A stretch of DNA of 64,000 nucleotides from Gramella sp. KN1008 (GTDB lineage Bacteria; Bacteroidota; Bacteroidia; Flavobacteriales; Flavobacteriaceae). Both the position numbers and the translations under genes were made by a program. Shown one piece after another: positions 16,772 to 25,678 of this stretch. The notes under the pieces were generated by a model, which was not told the origin of the DNA, did no database searches, and saw only the letters and a program-made list of their open reading frames with translations. Position 1 is the stretch's first letter. Each line of letters starts with the position of its first letter. The stretch spans positions 1 through 64,000 of the forward strand of contig NZ_SJDV01000004.1 in assembly GCF_004332155.1 (NCBI RefSeq), read 5' to 3'.

Positions 16772-16779
16772 TACATTTG
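16772..16779 (+). promoter_or_regulatory. Candidate -7 element for the OmpH-like gene
   Basis: TACATTTG matches TAnnTTTG and ends 19 bases before the ATG at 16799. It supports that start rather than an ATG at 16736 in the same frame. Confidence 0.5.
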
Positions 16780-16798
16780 CCATTCAAAACAAAAAATT

Positions 16799-17362
16799 AT
16801 GATCAAAAGATTTATTGGAATTGCCGCAATTGCAATTATGATGGTTTCATGTAATGAGCAAAAAACCGCTTATGTGGATACCACAGTTTTAATTCAGGAA
16901 TATAAGGAGATGAAAGATGTGGAAGCTGAGTTCACGTCTAAATCTGATTCTGTAAGACAACAATTGGATTCGGTAGCCCGCGCTTTTCAACAGGAAGTTC
17001 AGGCATATCAGTCAGAAATGAATTCAATGTCTCAATCTGCTCGTCAGGAAAAGGAAAGGGAATTGATGCAGAAACAACAAATGATCCAGCAACAACAGCA
17101 AATGCAGAGTAACCGTTTAAGGGAGGAGAGCAACGCTGCTATGGATTCACTTGTGAACAAAGTAAAGGATTACGTGAAGGCTTACGGAGAAGAGCATGAC
17201 TATACTTACATCTTTGGCTCAAATGAAAGTGCTAACATCATGTATGCTGAAGAAGGACTGGATATAACCCAGGAGATCCTCGAAGAACTTAATGAAGAAT
17301 ACGGTGGTGCGGAAGTTGAAGATGAAATAGAAGAAGAAATTGAGGAAGAAACAGAAGAATAA
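16799..17362 (+). CDS. OmpH/Skp-family lipoprotein
   Basis: A 187-residue protein with a lipoprotein signal (MIKRFIGIAAIAIMMVSC, lipobox MVSC with Cys at 18), then a Skp/OmpH region: AYVDTTVLIQEYKEM, a long Gln/Glu-rich coiled coil (about 45-115), and a return strand-helix (DYTYIFGSNESANIMYAEE). Skp proteins are periplasmic trimeric chaperones for outer membrane proteins; this one should be membrane-anchored. The last 20 residues are almost entirely acidic, which is unusual for Skp. The ATG at 16799 is preferred because it begins the signal peptide and follows a promoter element. Transcription ends at the terminator shared with the doxX-like gene. Confidence 0.85.
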   Translation: MIKRFIGIAAIAIMMVSCNEQKTAYVDTTVLIQEYKEMKDVEAEFTSKSDSVRQQLDSVARAFQQEVQAYQSEMNSMSQSARQEKERELMQKQQMIQQQQQMQSNRLREESNAAMDSLVNKVKDYVKAYGEEHDYTYIFGSNESANIMYAEEGLDITQEILEELNEEYGGAEVEDEIEEEIEEETEE

Positions 17363-17385
17363 CCGGAACATTTTTCCGGTATAAT

Positions 17386-17417
17386 AAAAAAGCTTCAGAT
17401 TTTTCTGAAGCTTTTTT
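17386..17417. terminator. Bidirectional terminator between OmpH-like and DoxX-like genes
   Basis: A 13-bp stem AAAAAAGCTTCAG (17386-17398) pairs with 17405-17417 around a 6-base AT loop, with A and T runs at the base on both strands. A smaller hairpin (ACCGGAA/TTCCGGT, 17362-17380) precedes it at the plus-strand stop codon. Confidence 0.85.
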
Positions 17418-17435
17418 TATTGGAATAAATTCAGT

Positions 17436-17831
17436 TTAACTCAATAAATAAACACCAAAAATACATACAATAAAGTATCCTGTAATGGTAAAAGCTCCTG
17501 CATAATCTTTTGCGACGCGCTGACCAAAAAGAAGCATCAGTAATGTGATGCAGGAAAGTACACAGGTATAAAGGGCCCAGGCTCCTTCGTCATAAGCTAA
17601 TAGCCATATGATTCCAAGTATTGACAGTATTCCTGTGATAACCTCAAGTATCAGAACAACGGCAACCATCATAGGAACCATTCCTCCAAGGAAGGTGCCT
17701 GAGAAGTGGTCTTTAAGCCATCCGGTATTTCCTTTCCAGTCGGTAGCCTTATCTATGCCAGACTGCATAAATGTGATCAGAATAAAAATCAGGATGAGTA
17801 GTTCTGTTAAGTTAGCGGTAATATTTTCCAT
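17436..17831 (-). CDS. DoxX-like integral membrane protein
   Basis: A 131-residue protein made of four hydrophobic spans (about 5-24, 47-70, 76-98 and 108-130). The FMQSGIDKATDWKGN segment after span 1 is typical of DoxX/DoxD-like proteins. The family is poorly understood; members are linked to terminal oxidases, redox stress or electron transport in different bacteria. It starts two bases after the holB stop codon on the same strand, so the two are probably cotranscribed, although no functional link is evident. Confidence 0.75.
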   Translation of the reverse strand: MENITANLTELLILIFILITFMQSGIDKATDWKGNTGWLKDHFSGTFLGGMVPMMVAVVLILEVITGILSILGIIWLLAYDEGAWALYTCVLSCITLLMLLFGQRVAKDYAGAFTITGYFIVCIFGVYLLS

Positions 17832-17833
17832 GT

Positions 17834-18991
17834 TTAAGCGGCTTTTTTATGTAAAAATCGGGTTAGTTTAATTGAAAGATCGGTAAATATTATTTTTCCA
17901 TTTCCATTACGTTCTATATGATAGATCGCAGTTTCCAGTGCCTCGATTATATCCATGATATTGTTCCCGTGAATGAATGGCGCGAAATTCTCCAGTTTGA
18001 ATTTCTCGCTGGACGGCTCCAGATAGACCAGATCTTTTGCCTTATAATTCATAAGCAGTGACTGCCTGAAGAAATCTATACAATATAGAAGAAAGCTCTT
18101 CTGGGTTTCCCGGTTTAGCCCCGCAAGTTCCTCGCTCCAGGAAATAAGTTCAAGAACAGTAGACTTATTGCCTTTAGCCTTGAAGGCACTTCTTACCCAG
18201 CTGATGAACCAGGTTTCAAATTGCTCGTCACTGGAATCCTTTTTCAACAGATGGTTGGCTTTGGTATAATCTCCGTTTGCCTGGTGAGCTATTTTCCTGG
18301 CGAGGGAGGGGTCACAATTCTCTCTTTCTACAAGGGCCTCGGCAATATCTGCCTCACTTAATGGCGGAAAATGAAGGCTTTGGCATCTTGACCTTATTGT
18401 CTGTATTATCTGTTCTTCATCTTCAGCTACCAGGATAAAAACTGTGCTGTTTGGAGGCTCTTCTATTAACTTTAGCAGTTTATTGGAAGCAGCGATATTC
18501 AGTTTCTCCGGCATCCAGATGATCATTACTTTAAATCCGCCTTCATAAGATTTAAGGGACAGGGATTTCATAATATCCTGAGCCTCATGGATACTAAGCT
18601 GACCTTGCTTATTTTCTATTCCCACACATTGATACCAGTCATATAAACTCCCATATGGATTATCCTTTAAGAAAGTTCTCCACTCCTCTAGAAAATGTGA
18701 AGAGACCGGGTGTTTTTTGATCTTATCATTGGCGGCAACAGGGAAAGCAAAATGCAGGTCTGGATGCGAAAAATTCCGGAACTTCATATTGCATGCCTGA
18801 GACTCTTCAGTATCATTTTCTCCTCCTGAGTTTTTGCAAAGAATATACTGAGCATAAGCTATCGCCATAGGCAGAGTGCCACTTCCAGAGCTTCCTGTGA
18901 AAAGCTGTGCATGAGGAATCCTCTTTCTATCGGCCGTGGTCGTGAGGTGATTTTTTATGTGCGGAAGACCAATTACATCATTAAAAAGCAT
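17834..18991 (-). CDS. holB: DNA polymerase III delta' subunit (clamp loader)
   Basis: Delta' is part of the clamp-loader complex that places the beta clamp on DNA. The 385-residue protein has an AAA+ fold with a degenerate P-loop (GSSGSGTLPMA, about 32-42) lacking the Walker A lysine, as is usual for delta'. It also has the sensor-1 equivalent TVFILVAED and an arginine-finger-type SRCQ (IRSRCQSLHFPPL). The C-terminal part is a helical collar domain. I start at the ATG at 18991 (MLFNDVIGLPHIKNHL); a TTG two codons upstream overlaps a TAnnTTTG element. The doxX-like gene follows at two bases. Confidence 0.9.
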   Translation of the reverse strand: MLFNDVIGLPHIKNHLTTTADRKRIPHAQLFTGSSGSGTLPMAIAYAQYILCKNSGGENDTEESQACNMKFRNFSHPDLHFAFPVAANDKIKKHPVSSHFLEEWRTFLKDNPYGSLYDWYQCVGIENKQGQLSIHEAQDIMKSLSLKSYEGGFKVMIIWMPEKLNIAASNKLLKLIEEPPNSTVFILVAEDEEQIIQTIRSRCQSLHFPPLSEADIAEALVERENCDPSLARKIAHQANGDYTKANHLLKKDSSDEQFETWFISWVRSAFKAKGNKSTVLELISWSEELAGLNRETQKSFLLYCIDFFRQSLLMNYKAKDLVYLEPSSEKFKLENFAPFIHGNNIMDIIEALETAIYHIERNGNGKIIFTDLSIKLTRFLHKKAA

Positions 18992-18994
18992 AGG

Positions 18995-19002
18995 CAAATA
19001 TA
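18995..19002 (-). promoter_or_regulatory. Candidate -7 element for holB
   Basis: The minus strand reads TATATTTG at 19002-18995, only four bases before the ATG at 18991. If it is used, the transcript would start at or next to the ATG, giving a leaderless mRNA. Confidence 0.4.
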
Positions 19003-19036
19003 AAATTATATAAGCTTTATTATCTTCGGAAAAAAT

Positions 19037-19044
19037 TATATTTG
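19037..19044 (+). promoter_or_regulatory. Candidate -7 element for pgk
   Basis: TATATTTG matches TAnnTTTG and ends 15 bases before the ATG at 19060. A TTT at 19016-19018 is at the distance of a weak -33 element. Confidence 0.5.
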
Positions 19045-19059
19045 TAAGAAAGCATTACT

Positions 19060-20244
19060 ATGAAAACTATAGACGATTACAATTTTAATAATAAAAGGGC
19101 ATTAATACGAGTTGACTTCAATGTTCCGCTTAATGAAGAAATGAAGGTGACCGATGCGAACCGCATCGAAGCAGCGAAACCTACAATTATTAAAATTCTT
19201 GAGGACGGTGGTAGTGTTGTTCTAATGTCTCACCTTGGAAGACCTAAAGGAAAAGAAAGCAAATATTCTCTTCAGCATATCGTTGATAAGGTTTCTGAGG
19301 TTATTGGAGTGGAAGTAAAATTTGTTGAAGACTGTATTGGTGAAGAGGTTGAGAAAGCGGCTAAGAATCTTCAGTCGGGAGAGATCCTTTTATTGGAAAA
19401 TCTTCGTTTTCATGATGAAGAAAAAGAAGGCAACGAGGCATTTGCAGAAAGACTTTCAAAATTAGGTGACATCTATGTGAATGATGCCTTTGGTACTGCC
19501 CACAGGGCACACGCCTCTACTACGATTGTCGCTAAATTCTTTGAAGATAAATGCGTTGGATATTTACTTGCAAAGGAAATTAAAAGTCTTGATAAAGTAT
19601 TGCACAGCAAAGAAAAGCCTGTAACAGCTGTTCTTGGGGGAGCAAAGGTCTCTACAAAGATCACTGTTATAGAAAATATTCTGGATAAAATAGACCATCT
19701 TATTATTGGTGGAGGGATGACCTATACCTTTGTTAAGGCTCAGGGCGGCCATATTGGAAATTCTTTGGTTGAGGAGGATAAACAGGAACTTGCCCTTGAA
19801 ATCCTTAAAAAAGCGAAGGAAAAGGGAGTTGAAGTTCATCTTCCTGTAGATTCTGTTATTGCAGATAGTTTTTCAGAACAGGCAAGTACCCAAACAGAGA
19901 GTGTGGATAATATCCCGGATGGCTGGATGGGGCTTGATGTAGGCCCGGAGACCATTCAGAACTTTTCAAAGGTTATAAATGATTCTAAAATCATTCTTTG
20001 GAATGGTCCGCTGGGAGTATTCGAAATGGATACTTTCGCTAAGGGAACTATTCAGTTAGGTGAGGCTATTGCCGAAGCTACTAAAAATGGTGCATTCTCA
20101 CTCGTAGGAGGTGGAGACTCTGTTGCCGCTGTTAAAAAATTCGGTTTTGAAGACAAGGTAAGTTACGTTTCCACTGGTGGCGGGGCTATGCTAGAAATGC
20201 TTGAAGGAAAATCTTTACCTGGTATTGAAGCAATTAACAAGTAA
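19060..20244 (+). CDS. pgk: Phosphoglycerate kinase
   Basis: Pgk interconverts 1,3-bisphosphoglycerate plus ADP and 3-phosphoglycerate plus ATP in glycolysis and gluconeogenesis. The 394-residue protein is of normal bacterial length. It shows the N-domain signature [13 protein letters not shown] (about 9-21), the substrate-binding SHLGRPKGK stretch, LLLENLRFH, the hinge [11 protein letters not shown], and the C-terminal nucleotide-binding motifs WNGPLGVFE and GGGDSVAAV ending in [13 protein letters not shown]. It has its own promoter element and is followed after 49 bases by a lytic transglycosylase gene. Confidence 0.98.
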   Translation: MKTIDDYNFNNKRALIRVDFNVPLNEEMKVTDANRIEAAKPTIIKILEDGGSVVLMSHLGRPKGKESKYSLQHIVDKVSEVIGVEVKFVEDCIGEEVEKAAKNLQSGEILLLENLRFHDEEKEGNEAFAERLSKLGDIYVNDAFGTAHRAHASTTIVAKFFEDKCVGYLLAKEIKSLDKVLHSKEKPVTAVLGGAKVSTKITVIENILDKIDHLIIGGGMTYTFVKAQGGHIGNSLVEEDKQELALEILKKAKEKGVEVHLPVDSVIADSFSEQASTQTESVDNIPDGWMGLDVGPETIQNFSKVINDSKIILWNGPLGVFEMDTFAKGTIQLGEAIAEATKNGAFSLVGGGDSVAAVKKFGFEDKVSYVSTGGGAMLEMLEGKSLPGIEAINK

Positions 20245-20293
20245 AGAGGTACGAATTTTGATGTTTTTTCGTTCGTTATTGTAAAATGAATAT

Positions 20294-21880
20294 ATGCTGA
20301 AACGAAAAATTTTATTGTTGTTGATTCTTGTAGGGATACCGGTCCTTGCGCAGGAGAAAGAGAAAAATGAACGAATAGAAAAAGCGAATTTCAGGGTCCA
20401 GATCTTCCAGAAAAGCGATAACATCGATATCAAACTAGCACAGCCGGATCCCGAGTTCAGGAATAAATTACCTATTTCGGCGGTTATAAGGGATTCTTCT
20501 AAAGTTGCTTTAAAAGACCTTCCGAAGGCTAAAACCATAGACTCTTTATGGAAAATGGAGTTAACCAATTCCGACCTGTTCGAGACAATGCAGAAAAGCA
20601 TTCATGAGCAGGATTATGAAGAGGTAGTCTATAAAGAATTGCCCACAGACACCCTTAAGGCACGTCTAGCACGCTTAAATGCCAGGACTCCATTTAATGT
20701 TGAATACAATCCGATCCTGGAAAGCGTTATAAAATCTTACCTCAAAAGGAATAAAAAAGGAATGGAGCGGCTTATGGCATTAAGCAGTTACTATTTCCCT
20801 ATGTTCGAGCAGGAACTTGATAAATATGATATTCCTCTGGAGATTAAATATCTGGCCTTGGTGGAATCAGCGCTTAATCCAAGGGCCAAGTCCAGGGTGG
20901 GAGCCACCGGCTTATGGCAGTTCATGTTCACCACTGGAAAAATGCATGGTCTGGATGTAAGTTCTTATGTAGACGAGCGTATGGATCCGGTGAGATCTAC
21001 TGAAGCTGCCGCTAAGTATCTTGCTAGCCTCTATAAGGTTTTTGGAGATTGGGATCTTGTACTAGCCTCTTATAATTCAGGGCCGGGAAATGTATCCAAA
21101 GCTATAAGGAGAAGTGGGGGAGCTACGGATTACTGGCATTTAAGAAGATATCTTCCACGTGAAACAGCGGGATATGTACCTGCATTTCTAGCTACACTTT
21201 ACCTTTTTGAATATGCCGATGAGCATAAATTCCAGCCTAAAAGACCCGATGTGGTCTATTTCGAGACCGATACTCTCCAGGTGAAACATATGCTTACATT
21301 TGATCAGATAAATAAGATAACGGGGGTTGAAAAGGAAATGCTCCAGTTTTTAAACCCGAGTTATAAACTTGATATCATACCTTTTGTAGAGGAAGAAAAA
21401 TACAGTCTTAGACTACCAAAGTATGCAGTAGGTAAATTTGTTAGCAATGAAAATGCGATCTACCAGTATGCCCAAAATGAACTGATAGAGAAGGAAAAGG
21501 AGCTTCCACGTTATGTGGAAACCGAAGATCGCATTCGCTACAGAGTGAGAAAAGGAGATTATCTAGGTAAGATAGCCGAGCGTTACGGAGTAGGCATCAG
21601 CAGTATAAAGAGATGGAATAATCTGAGAAGTAATAACCTTAGAATAGGTCAGTATCTTACCATTTACCCTCGAAAACCGGTGGAGGTTACGTCCAGTTCA
21701 GAAAACTCTACTTCAGGCAAAAATTCAAATCCTAAAGTATATACCGTGAAGAAAGGAGATTCTCTTTGGAGTATTTCTAAAAAGTTTCCGGGTGTTACGG
21801 TACAAAATTTGAGGGCTTGGAACGATATGAACACAAATAGTCTGAAACCCGGTATGAAACTTAAGGTTTACAAGGGCTAG
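20294..21880 (+). CDS. LysM-containing lytic transglycosylase (MltD-like)
   Basis: This enzyme cleaves peptidoglycan glycan strands with formation of 1,6-anhydromuramic ends, in the periplasm. The 528-residue protein has a signal peptide (about 1-17, cut after VLAQ), an SLT domain (about 165-300) with the catalytic Glu in ALVESALNP, then SRVGATGLWQFM, LASYNSGPGNV and LPRETAGYVP. Two C-terminal LysM repeats (about 408-452 and 481-527, each with a YxVxxGD-type start) bind glycan. The architecture matches MltD. Bases 21151-21166 within it resemble parS. It forms a probable unit with the DUF4837 gene 22 bases downstream. Confidence 0.92.
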   Translation: MLKRKILLLLILVGIPVLAQEKEKNERIEKANFRVQIFQKSDNIDIKLAQPDPEFRNKLPISAVIRDSSKVALKDLPKAKTIDSLWKMELTNSDLFETMQKSIHEQDYEEVVYKELPTDTLKARLARLNARTPFNVEYNPILESVIKSYLKRNKKGMERLMALSSYYFPMFEQELDKYDIPLEIKYLALVESALNPRAKSRVGATGLWQFMFTTGKMHGLDVSSYVDERMDPVRSTEAAAKYLASLYKVFGDWDLVLASYNSGPGNVSKAIRRSGGATDYWHLRRYLPRETAGYVPAFLATLYLFEYADEHKFQPKRPDVVYFETDTLQVKHMLTFDQINKITGVEKEMLQFLNPSYKLDIIPFVEEEKYSLRLPKYAVGKFVSNENAIYQYAQNELIEKEKELPRYVETEDRIRYRVRKGDYLGKIAERYGVGISSIKRWNNLRSNNLRIGQYLTIYPRKPVEVTSSSENSTSGKNSNPKVYTVKKGDSLWSISKKFPGVTVQNLRAWNDMNTNSLKPGMKLKVYKG

Positions 21881-21902
21881 GATTATAACCAAAACCGAAA
21901 AA

Positions 21903-22880
21903 ATGAAACGTAGCTTAGGCCTGCTAGCCATTCTTATCTTATTGTTTTCCTGTAAAAATGATAAAACCTCTCCTAACGATCGTATTCTCAGCGATTCTTC
22001 TGGAAATATTAATCAGTTAACCGTCGTAATAGAGAACGATCTCTGGGAAGGACAGGTAGGTGAAGCTATACGTGATAATCTTGCGGCCCCGGTAGACGGG
22101 TTGCCTCAGGAAGAACCTCTTTTCAGTTTAAGCCAGATCCCACCTAAGACATTTACAGGTTTTGTAAGGAACAGCCGTATCTTTCTAAAGATAGAAGAAG
22201 GTGAAAAAGGTATGGCCCTGGTATCTGACGAATTTGCAAGACCTCAAACCGGTATAGTTGTACAGGGCAGGGATCAGGAAGAAATAATAGAGGTGATCAA
22301 TAAAGAATCTGATTCTATTATAAGTCTTTTAAAGAAAACCGAGCTTAAGGAAAAGCAAAGAAGAATCAGAAAGTCTTTAAAGAAGGATGAATCGCTTCAG
22401 GAAAAGTTTGGACTAAAACTTAATTTTCCTTCTGCGTATCGATATGCTAAGGAAGATGATGACTTTGTTTGGATTAGGAAAGAGATACCAAAGGGGAATA
22501 TGGAGATTCTTGTTTATGAAGTCCCTATAAGTCGTATAGAAAATGATTCCAGCGTGATCGCTAATATTTCTAAAATGAGGGATTCCATAGGAAAGGCTCA
22601 GATCCCCGGACCGGTTGAAGGTTCATACATGATCACGGAAAAAGCCTATGCACCATATCTTTTTGAGACTAAAATAGGTGGCAAGTTTGCTTATGAAACG
22701 AGAGGAACCTGGGAAGTGCAAAACGCTTTTATGGCTGGCCCTTTTGTGAATTACGCAGTTAAAGACGAAGCGAATAACAGGTTTTTAATTCTTGAAGGCT
22801 TTGTTTTTTCTCCTTCACGGGGGAAACGGGACAATATTTTTGAGCTGGATGCCATTCTCCGCTCAGCGAAGATAAAGTAA
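21903..22880 (+). CDS. DUF4837 family lipoprotein
   Basis: A 325-residue protein with a lipoprotein signal peptide (MKRSLGLLAILILLFSC, Cys at about 17) and a globular domain of the Bacteroidota DUF4837 type: TVVIENDLWEGQVGEAIRD near the start, SQIPPKTFTGF, and a second half beginning LNFPSAYRYAKEDDDFVWIR. No function is known. It is expected to be anchored to the inner or outer membrane. It follows the lytic transglycosylase by 22 bases and ends at a strong terminator, so it probably belongs to that envelope unit. Confidence 0.85.
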   Translation: MKRSLGLLAILILLFSCKNDKTSPNDRILSDSSGNINQLTVVIENDLWEGQVGEAIRDNLAAPVDGLPQEEPLFSLSQIPPKTFTGFVRNSRIFLKIEEGEKGMALVSDEFARPQTGIVVQGRDQEEIIEVINKESDSIISLLKKTELKEKQRRIRKSLKKDESLQEKFGLKLNFPSAYRYAKEDDDFVWIRKEIPKGNMEILVYEVPISRIENDSSVIANISKMRDSIGKAQIPGPVEGSYMITEKAYAPYLFETKIGGKFAYETRGTWEVQNAFMAGPFVNYAVKDEANNRFLILEGFVFSPSRGKRDNIFELDAILRSAKIK

Positions 22881-22882
22881 CT

Positions 22883-22912
22883 AAAAAACCCAACTGAAAA
22901 GTTGGGTTTTTT
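22883..22912. terminator. Bidirectional terminator between DUF4837 gene and tatA
   Basis: A 12-bp stem AAAAAACCCAAC (22883-22894) pairs with 22901-22912 around TGAAAA. The A-run and T-run at the base suit both convergent transcripts. It starts two bases after the DUF4837 stop codon. Confidence 0.85.
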
Positions 22913-22935
22913 TATGTGTTATATAGGGTGGAAGA

Positions 22936-23145
22936 CTATTTATTCTCCTCCGGAACTTTTTTACCGTCATCTGGAGTTGCTCCCTTATCATCATCTTTGG
23001 AAGCATCCTTAAATTCTTTAATACCGCTACCAAGCCCTCTCATTAATTCAGGAATTTTACGCCCTCCAAAAAGCAATAATATCACCACTACAATTAAAAT
23101 AATTTGCGGCGCTCCTATGGCCAAAGGCAAAATAAATGCATTCAT
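22936..23145 (-). CDS. tatA: Sec-independent (twin-arginine) translocase TatA/E subunit
   Basis: TatA oligomers form the membrane passage of the Tat system, which exports folded proteins. The 69-residue protein has the family layout: a short N-terminus, one span (about 12-27), the hinge [14 protein letters not shown] (about 26-39), an amphipathic helix ([11 protein letters not shown]) and a charged tail. No tatC is nearby. Bacteroidota often keep tatA apart from tatC. The gene stands alone between a terminator and its own candidate promoter. Confidence 0.93.
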   Translation of the reverse strand: MNAFILPLAIGAPQIILIVVVILLLFGGRKIPELMRGLGSGIKEFKDASKDDDKGATPDDGKKVPEENK

Positions 23146-23164
23146 GTCTTTTAATTTAGTTTTA

Positions 23165-23172
23165 CAAACTTA
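23165..23172 (-). promoter_or_regulatory. Candidate -7 element for tatA
   Basis: The minus strand reads TAAGTTTG, matching TAnnTTTG, 19 bases before the ATG at 23145. Confidence 0.45.
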
Positions 23173-23276
23173 ACAAGAATTAAGCAATATTAACGTTAAG
23201 AAGTCAATAAATTGCCTTTCATAAATACCTGGTATTTTATCTTTTGTAGAGGTATAATGAGGGAATTTATTTAATT

Positions 23277-23284
23277 TATCTTTG
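23277..23284 (+). promoter_or_regulatory. Candidate -7 element for the M23/GH3/rhamnose operon
   Basis: TATCTTTG matches TAnnTTTG and ends 18 bases before the ATG at 23303. It would start the long run of closely spaced genes up to 30558. Confidence 0.5.
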
Positions 23285-23302
23285 TAAAATCTAAACTGGT
23301 CT

Positions 23303-24172
23303 ATGGCAAAGGATAAAAAAGACAAAAAGAAGTTTACCAAGAAATTGCTCCATAAATATCGAATGGTTATCCTCAATGAAGATACCTTCGAAGAGCGTTT
23401 TTCTTTTCGTTTGACCAGGTTAAATGTTTTTGTAGCGGTAGGACTTTCAGCAATCTTCCTCGTTGCTGCAACCACTGTGCTCATCGCTTTTACCCCTCTT
23501 AGAGAATATATCCCTGGCTACTCATCGACAGAACTTAAGGAAGAAGCTGCGAATCTGGCCTATAAGACCGACTCCCTGCAGAATGTGATCCGACTTAACG
23601 ATCAATATCTTTCTTCCATAAAAAGTGCTCTAACCGGTGAGTTTGACCTTGAACGCCTTGACAGGGATTCAATACTTAGCCAGCCAATTTCAGACCAGGA
23701 ATACGAGGAGATCAACCGAATAAAAGCTGATTCTTTATTAAGGGAAGAGGTGGCTCAGGAAGATAAATACAATATCCTTCCCACTGCTACAGATAATATC
23801 AATTTTTCACTATTCCCTCCCGTTAAGGGTTCGATATCTGAACCTTATAGTATTGAAGACCGTCATTATGCTGTAGATATCGTGGTTTCACGAAATGCAC
23901 CCGTAAAATCGGTTGCTGATGGTAGAGTTATCTTTGCCGAATGGACCGCCGAAACAGGTTATGTAATGATAATTGAACATAGTTACGGGCTTCTTTCAGC
24001 ATATAAGCATAATGCTTCTTTAACCAAATCTCAGGGTGATATGGTAAGGGCCGGAGAAGTAATAGCCACCGCGGGGTCTACTGGCGAATTAACCACTGGT
24101 CCGCATCTTCATTTTGAACTCTGGAACGAAGGTAACCCCGTAGACCCTTCAGAATATATTGATTTTAATTAG
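23303..24172 (+). CDS. M23 family metallopeptidase (peptidoglycan endopeptidase)
   Basis: M23/LytM enzymes cut peptide cross-bridges in the cell wall. The 289-residue protein has a very basic cytoplasmic N-terminus (residues 1-20 are half lysine), one membrane span (about 42-66), a coiled-coil stalk, and a C-terminal M23 domain (about 180-285). The zinc ligands are present: HYAVDIV (His and Asp) and GPHLHFELW (second His pair). This contrasts with the degenerate LytM domain of the EnvC-like protein later in the window. The next gene starts after three bases, so it leads an operon with the GH3-like enzyme and sugar genes. Confidence 0.92.
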   Translation: MAKDKKDKKKFTKKLLHKYRMVILNEDTFEERFSFRLTRLNVFVAVGLSAIFLVAATTVLIAFTPLREYIPGYSSTELKEEAANLAYKTDSLQNVIRLNDQYLSSIKSALTGEFDLERLDRDSILSQPISDQEYEEINRIKADSLLREEVAQEDKYNILPTATDNINFSLFPPVKGSISEPYSIEDRHYAVDIVVSRNAPVKSVADGRVIFAEWTAETGYVMIIEHSYGLLSAYKHNASLTKSQGDMVRAGEVIATAGSTGELTTGPHLHFELWNEGNPVDPSEYIDFN

Positions 24173-24175
24173 TTT

Positions 24176-25669
24176 ATGTCTATAAAGTCTTTTGCAGCTA
24201 AAATATTTGCCGCTTACATCAGAAAGAAAATTGACAAATGGGCCAGTGATCCGCATGGAACCCAGGATAAGGTCTTTAAAGATCTTATTGAAAAGGCCAG
24301 AAATACACAGTTTGGTAAGGATCATGATTTTTACAACATAAAGTCACATTCAGATTTTGTAGCCAAGGTTCCGGTTAGGGATTATGAAGAGCTTCGCTAT
24401 TATGTAGATAAAATGGTAGCGGGAGAAGAAGATGTACTCTGGCCCGGAAAGCCGCTATATTATGCCAAAACTTCGGGCACTACCAGTGGAGCTAAGTATA
24501 TTCCCCTTACAAAGGAATCCATGCCTACTCATATCCATGCCGCCAGAAATGCCATTTTATGTTATATAAACGATACGGGCAATTCAGGCTTTGTAGATGG
24601 TAAAATGATCTTCTTACAGGGAAGCCCTGAACTTAACGAAAAAAATGGGGTGAAACTGGGAAGACTGTCGGGGATAGTAGCGCATTATGTGCCCGCTTAT
24701 CTGCAGAAAAACCGAATGCCCAGCTGGGAAACAAACTGTATTGAAGACTGGGAAACTAAAGTGGATGCGATAGTGGATGAAACTCTTAAGGAGGATATGT
24801 CAGTGATCAGTGGGATACCTTCATGGGTGCAGATGTATTTTGAGAGACTTATTGATAAGACCGGGAAAAAAGTGGGTGAGATCTTTCCGAATTTTGATCT
24901 TTTCATTTACGGGGGCGTGAATTATGAACCGTACCGTTCAAAATTTGAAAATCTTATTGGTAAAAAGGTGGATAGTATAGAACTCTATCCTGCTTCTGAA
25001 GGCTTTTTTGCCTTTCAGGACAAACAGGACGAAAAAGGCATGTTGCTTCAGCTGGATTCAGGGATGTTCTATGAATTCATAAACGCCGATGAATTCTATG
25101 ACGAAAACCCCCGAAGATTATTGCTGAAAGAAGTGGAAACAGGCGTTAATTACGTGATGATTATCTCTTCAACAGCCGGTTTATGGGCCTATAATATTGG
25201 AGATACAGTTCAGTTTACGTCGCTGAAGCCATACAGGGTGATTGTTTCCGGTAGAATAAAACATTTTATTTCGGCATTTGGAGAGCATGTGATCGCCAAA
25301 GAAGTGGAGGAAGCCATGCAGGAAGCGGTAATACAAACAGGGGCTGCCATTAGCGAATTTACGGTGGCGCCGCAGATTAATCCGGATGGAGAAGAACTAC
25401 CTTATCATGAATGGTTCGTGGAATTTGAGAAGGAACCGGAAGATTTGAATAAATTTGCCGATATAATTGACAAATCGCTGCAACGGCAGAACTCCTATTA
25501 TTTAGATTTGATAGAAGGGCATATTCTCCAACGGCTAAAGATCACCAGGGTGCCACGGAATGCTTTTCAGGTGTATATGAAGTCAATAGGTAAACTTGGC
25601 GGACAAAACAAGCTTCCAAGACTGTCTAATGACCGGAAAATTGCCGATAAATTATACGAGATCATTTAA
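24176..25669 (+). CDS. GH3 family (auxin-responsive GH3-like) acyl-acid amido synthetase
   Basis: GH3 proteins belong to the adenylate-forming superfamily: they activate a carboxylic acid with ATP and join it to an amine, best known from plant auxin and jasmonate conjugation. The 497-residue protein shows the AMP-binding loop YYAKTSGTTSGAKYIP (about 101-116), the SIELYPASEGFFAFQ segment (about 267-281) equivalent to motif A5, and a C-terminal VSGRIKHFISAFGEHV stretch before the mobile domain. Bacterial substrates are unknown. It sits three bases after the M23 gene and nine bases before a DUF6909-like gene, followed by dTDP-sugar genes, which suggests a role in envelope or metabolite modification; that is inference. 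Confidence 0.88.
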   Translation: MSIKSFAAKIFAAYIRKKIDKWASDPHGTQDKVFKDLIEKARNTQFGKDHDFYNIKSHSDFVAKVPVRDYEELRYYVDKMVAGEEDVLWPGKPLYYAKTSGTTSGAKYIPLTKESMPTHIHAARNAILCYINDTGNSGFVDGKMIFLQGSPELNEKNGVKLGRLSGIVAHYVPAYLQKNRMPSWETNCIEDWETKVDAIVDETLKEDMSVISGIPSWVQMYFERLIDKTGKKVGEIFPNFDLFIYGGVNYEPYRSKFENLIGKKVDSIELYPASEGFFAFQDKQDEKGMLLQLDSGMFYEFINADEFYDENPRRLLLKEVETGVNYVMIISSTAGLWAYNIGDTVQFTSLKPYRVIVSGRIKHFISAFGEHVIAKEVEEAMQEAVIQTGAAISEFTVAPQINPDGEELPYHEWFVEFEKEPEDLNKFADIIDKSLQRQNSYYLDLIEGHILQRLKITRVPRNAFQVYMKSIGKLGGQNKLPRLSNDRKIADKLYEII

Positions 25670-25678
25670 AAAACTACT

